Positions 59,976-64,000 of a DNA stretch of 64,000 bases are shown in pieces. The DNA comes from Neodiprion pinetum (Eukaryota; Arthropoda; Insecta; Hymenoptera; Diprionidae). The notes beneath the pieces were generated by a model, which saw only the letters and a program-made list of their open reading frames with translations, was not told the origin of the DNA and ran no database searches. Numbering within the stretch: the first letter of the stretch is position 1; each line of letters begins with the position of its first letter. The translations under genes and the position numbers were made by a program. Location of the stretch: assembly GCF_021155775.2 (NCBI RefSeq), contig NC_060236.1, positions 22,520,238 through 22,584,237 on the forward strand. Direction: 5' to 3'.

Positions 59976-62900
59976 ATGGAGGTAGATATACTGATAAAGA
60001 TTATAATCTCGCTGATCTACTACCGCCTCGTCCTGCATCAACCTGCTGCTGCTCAACGTAAGTCCTCATACATTTACGTGCTTACTAATCGCCTTCCTAC
60101 AAGCCCAACCTATCGTTGTAACACACGTTGGATTCGTCATCGCGAATCAGGATCGTTTATTTGCACATCTTGAACAATCACCGATTCCCACGATTCGCAA
60201 CGAATCTTTTTCACAAATTTCCTCACTAGCTATCGAAAATATTCAAATATCAACAAGTAATTCAGTTGATTTAATAATTTGGATAATTCTCGAACGAGGG
60301 ATCATTTATTTCGACGGCAACTTTTCTCATATTTGCAAATATTAATGAAAACCAGTTATAGTTTGTTGATACCTAGACAGCCTAGTCGAAATTCCGCCTC
60401 CCAGAATTGGCAATTAGTAACGGTCAGACGGTCCGTTCTTACACTAGCGACTGATTAAACTATTATGGGAATAGCGAAACGAGTAAAAAAATAACGGAAA
60501 AAATATCGATAAGGAAATAATGCTCGCATGTGTACAATAAATCTGGTAATAATTAGCGCCATTGCGAGTTACGTAGAATCCGCGTATATAAGACACCCAT
60601 AGAGGGATATTTCTATGCCTGTAGTCGTATACATGCGTCTCCCCAGCACGCGAATGCGAAGCGATCAGCTCGAGGTATGAATGCGGCTGGCAGACGGCCC
60701 AGCCAGGCAGCTAGCCCTGCCTTAGCCGGAAGTTCGCTCCAAGGAACCGCGAATGTATATAGAATATCCACAATCAGGCACACACAGGCGCTCAAACGTA
60801 TAGGTGTTTGCTGTTATGATATACAAGTACATAGCACATCGTGTGGGCAGATGGCCGAATGCGCGTGCGTGTGTGCCTCGCACCAAGTAAAATATAATTC
60901 TTGACACGCACAAGTATACCATTGTACGAAGTATTACTCTTGTTGTAACTTGTACCCTACTTCTTAAGCGCGGTATGAGCGCACGCGTATTATCCAACGC
61001 CTTCATCATACGTTTCACGCAATATGTGTATTCTTACTAATACGCAGCCTGCGCGTATGTTTTACTCTTAACTTGGCGCACCTTCGTTCCCAAAGTTCTT
61101 TCAATTTCACTGTGTGTTCCGTAGTAATAAAAATAGACTTTTTGTGAGTATCGTTATAGAATTATTAATCTCTTGTTGACAATATTTTATTTACTTTTGT
61201 ATCAACTTAAGGGTTCGAATAACGTACGGATATAGATTTTTGGTGTACCATTCAGTCAGATAGTTTCGTGAACCCAAATAATTTTTTAAGACTGTTTTTT
61301 TTCTATCGAACGTTTTGTACTGTAGTCGACAAAACGCGAGGAAAACGTGACGGAGTTACGGAAGAAGGAAATGTGTAAATAAGGGATCAACTGAAGGCAT
61401 ATTCAACTTTGACGCAACGGTTACAGCTGATTTATCTAGCAGCAAACGCAAAAAAAAGCCTTTCCGCAAATCTTCGCAACGATTGAAACAATTAGAAAAA
61501 TATTGAAGCGAGCCCGATCGTTTATCTGGAAATTGTTCAACTTTCTTTTTTGTTCTATTTGGGCTTTTATCATTAATAAATTTCTTTTATTTCTCTAATT
61601 TTTATTTTCACATGAGCCAATAAAACTAACTGAAAACACATGGGATTGAAATCAGAAATCAAATAAAATTGCCATCGAAAACCTACACGAACGAAACAAG
61701 ACTAAAGTAAAAATATCGCAGTTTGTATTATAACGAAAAACGATAGCCGCCTATGATCATGCAACTTCATTGAGACTAAACCTTAAGCGCCTGAGAGAAG
61801 GTAATCTGAGTGTAGTTAATAGACGCCTAAGTGTAAGCAACGCAATATTCATTACAGCAACGTTGAATGCCATTCTCAAGGGGCAAGCCGAAACTGAATT
61901 TATTAAAAAATGACGGATCCCGATACAAAAACCCTATCAAGAAACCAACGGAACCAATGTGCAAAAACTATTATCTAAAAGCGTAGGACTTAATCCTTAG
62001 ATGTATAAAAATATGTTTTAATGGTTGATCAGTAATACGCGACACAAGATGTTTTCTCGAGAACGGGGCAACAGCGGCCCACCTTTTCGTCGGAGAAGAG
62101 CTGGAGGTCGGCGGAGTCGTCGGTGCGATCGGCGTGATTGGGGATCCTGTGATTCCTGGGGATCTGGGATCCAAGGGAGATATTGAGCTGCGGTTGCAGG
62201 AGAAGGATAGCCCAGTAGCAATTTATCCCGGGTCAAAGAATCTCACCCTCACCAGGCCATTGGATAAGGAGGGTGTCCAGGGACCGGCCAGTGTTTATGT
62301 CAACGTTATTTGTGAAAGGAGACGAACTCTCGATCCGGTTTGTATTATTTGAAGTTTAACTTTCATCTCGCAGAACGAGAATAGTTTTAATAAAGAATAT
62401 ATTGTGTAACATCAATTTTGTCCAATGTCGCAGGGTTTCGTGATACCGGTAAATATACGAGTGACGGACGCGAACGACAATGCTCCACAATTCGTCAATG
62501 CGCCTTACGTCCTTAACATTTCCGAGGTAAGGAGGATCTGCGAGTTAATTGATGCGTATTCGCAAGACTTATTCTCAGCGATTGTACATACACCCAAATT
62601 CTCGCATGGGCAACTCTTGACCTACTGTTGTAAAAACCGTTAGATCACGATAATGAAGCGGCCACTTCTTCGCATTGTTGAAGGTGACGGTCGTCGGCAC
62701 GAGAGTGCTTCAAGGTGTTCGAGCGATCGACGGGGATCAACCAGGTCCATACTCGACGGTCGAGTATACCGTACTGCCAGGACCGCACGCGGTAAGTTAG
62801 ATAATCAGACAAAAATATGGAGATAATTATCGATATATTATTTGTGAATTCCCTTCGTAAAACTTGTAATCAGTGAAGATGATTATGATGGGTGATTTGA

Positions 62901-64000
62901 TTTCCCCGAATTGATGACTATAACGAAGCTGCAGTTACCTATAGCTGATACAAAACTAAAATTTGTCTATCAGACGTCTTATGGAAATCTTATGACGCGA
63001 ATTTCGGCCTCCAAAAGACGTCCAACGTCACAAAGACGTCGTTTGAATATAAGACCTCCTTTAGGCGTCCAAAGTCACGTTATAAGACTCTTATAAGACG
63101 TCTGATAGACAAACTTCAGTTTTGTGTTACCTGGGTAGCGCAGATGATGAACATTGCATCGACGACAAATTTCGTTACTTTTAGTGTTATGTACAGCCAG
63201 CTGTGTTCGTGGACGGTGAGAGACTCCGTCTGCAGGTACCCCGAGCACGTGCATGACCTTAGTAGTAGAATCAATAATATTAGTCGAAGTGTAGTCGAGA
63301 TCAGTCATTTATTAAGCGACATACTCGTCATTTCTCGGTTATTTACCTGCCGTATATAACTGTCTATCCGCATAGGACTACTTCGTGTTTGTAAACGCTC
63401 TGGAAGGCACTCTGGTATTGCGCAAGCCACTGGACTACGAGACACTGAGCAACTTTTCCGTTGGAATTCGAGCTCAGGTTTGCACGAGATGATGTTTCTC
63501 TCTCTCAGAATCAGTATATGCTAAGGTACATCCTTATGAGTGGTTCTTCCTGTAGGACCAAGGCAACCCCCCGCAGTCGACGGATACGGCCCTTCGGGTG
63601 AACGTGATCGATGCCGATGACCAAAATCCAGCCTTCCTAAACGACCAATACAAGATCACTGTACCAATCGGAGAAAAAAGCGTAAGTAGAAATATTCTAA
63701 ACCACCTGGAATTAGTGGATTCAAGAACCGAACAATACTCGTAGTATATAAGTTCACCGTTTTCTACATGAGAAATATAGTGGAAAAGAATCAGAGAATA
63801 ATGTATACCTCCTCGCGCGATGCAGGGGACGACGTTGGGAGTGGAACCAGCGGCGATACGGGCCGTGGACCAGGATACCGGGATCAATTCGCCGGTTCGC
63901 TACACGCTTCAAGGGGGAGCCGTTTCGTTCCTCTCACTGAACCCGGGAACGGGGGACGTGGTGCTCACCAGAAGCCTGAGGGACCACGAGGTCGTCGCAC
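59976..64000 (+). CDS. Cad99C: Cad99C / protocadherin-15-like cadherin, 5' part (gene runs off the window)
   Basis: Exons 59976-60057 (signal peptide, ending HQPAAAQ), 62033-62337, 62434-62526, 62684-62791, 63376-63477, 63556-63681 and 63826 to beyond 64000 join in frame. The mature protein begins near DTRCFLENGATA and runs into cadherin repeats with the calcium-binding linkers VTDANDNAPQF and VIDADDQNPAF, plus LVLRKPLDYE. Upstream of the first linker are KEKDSPV-like and KNLTLTRPLDKEGVQGPASV sequences typical of the first PCDH15/Cad99C repeat. In Drosophila Cad99C controls microvillus length in follicle cells; PCDH15 forms hair-cell tip links. About 331 residues are present; the remaining repeats, membrane segment and tail are outside the window. 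The first exon is supported by its signal peptide and matching splice phase across a 2-kb intron. Confidence 0.92.
62934..63135. mobile_element. Short foldback element F in a Cad99C intron
   Basis: Inverted arms of about 50 bases: CAAAACTAAAATTTGTCTAT plus CAGACGTCTTAT on the left (62951-62982), and ATAAGACGTCTG plus ATAGACAAACTTCAGTTTTG on the right (63092-63124). AAGACGTC-like motifs recur between the arms. The outermost bases are GTTACC-like on the left and GGTAGC-like on the right. It lies inside the intron 62792-63375 and does not interrupt the gene. Confidence 0.78.

Overview
The window is nuclear DNA of an insect. It carries spliced protein genes with GT-AG introns, mostly short, with a few of several kilobases. 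AT-rich intergenic DNA is full of microsatellites, and several long inverted repeats look like non-autonomous DNA transposons. The gene set includes a mammalian-type (CRY2) cryptochrome, an RNF168-like ligase and a ZAD protein, which points to a holometabolous insect other than a higher fly. A hymenopteran, perhaps a sawfly, is my best guess, but the species is inference only.

Layout. 1909-4578 (+) is a complete LIV-1 type ZIP zinc transporter in 8 exons, ZIP5/Zip71B-like. 4579-9646 has no gene I can support; it holds a 187-bp tandem repeat and AT-rich simple sequence. 9647-10933 (-) is TBP-related factor 2. 10946-15644 is empty apart from a G-rich block. 15751-16380 (+) is a small secreted cysteine-rich protein. 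A 740-bp foldback element follows. 18759-21660 (-) is an 816-residue RNF168-like E3 ligase. 21661-25340 holds two foldback elements and a possible promoter region. 25341-28437 (+) is cryptochrome 2, with a third foldback in an intron. 31245-43293 (-) is Asap, a 16-coding-exon BAR-PH-ArfGAP-ANK-SH3 protein with a foldback in its last intron. 44503-46304 (-) is a TMEM43 homologue, head to head with a ZAD-only gene at 47120-47963 (+). 48384-51203 (+) is the biotin-carrying alpha subunit of methylcrotonoyl-CoA carboxylase. 54390-56643 (+) is a MINDY-4B-like pseudo-deubiquitinase. 59976 to the window end (+) is the 5' part of Cad99C (PCDH15-like cadherin), with another small foldback in an intron.

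For the complete genes I joined exons by hand at GT/AG sites. Every join kept the reading frame, and the joined proteins have family-typical lengths. The one exception is an unresolved 51-nt stretch in the carboxylase gene. The genes are functionally unrelated, as is usual in an insect genome: zinc import, transcription, DNA-damage ubiquitin signalling, circadian clock, Arf/actin dynamics, nuclear envelope, leucine catabolism, microvillar adhesion. The most striking non-genic signal is six independent long palindromic (foldback/MITE-like) elements, three inside introns and one directly upstream of the putative cry2 promoter. UTRs, transcription starts and copy numbers cannot be determined from this sequence alone.
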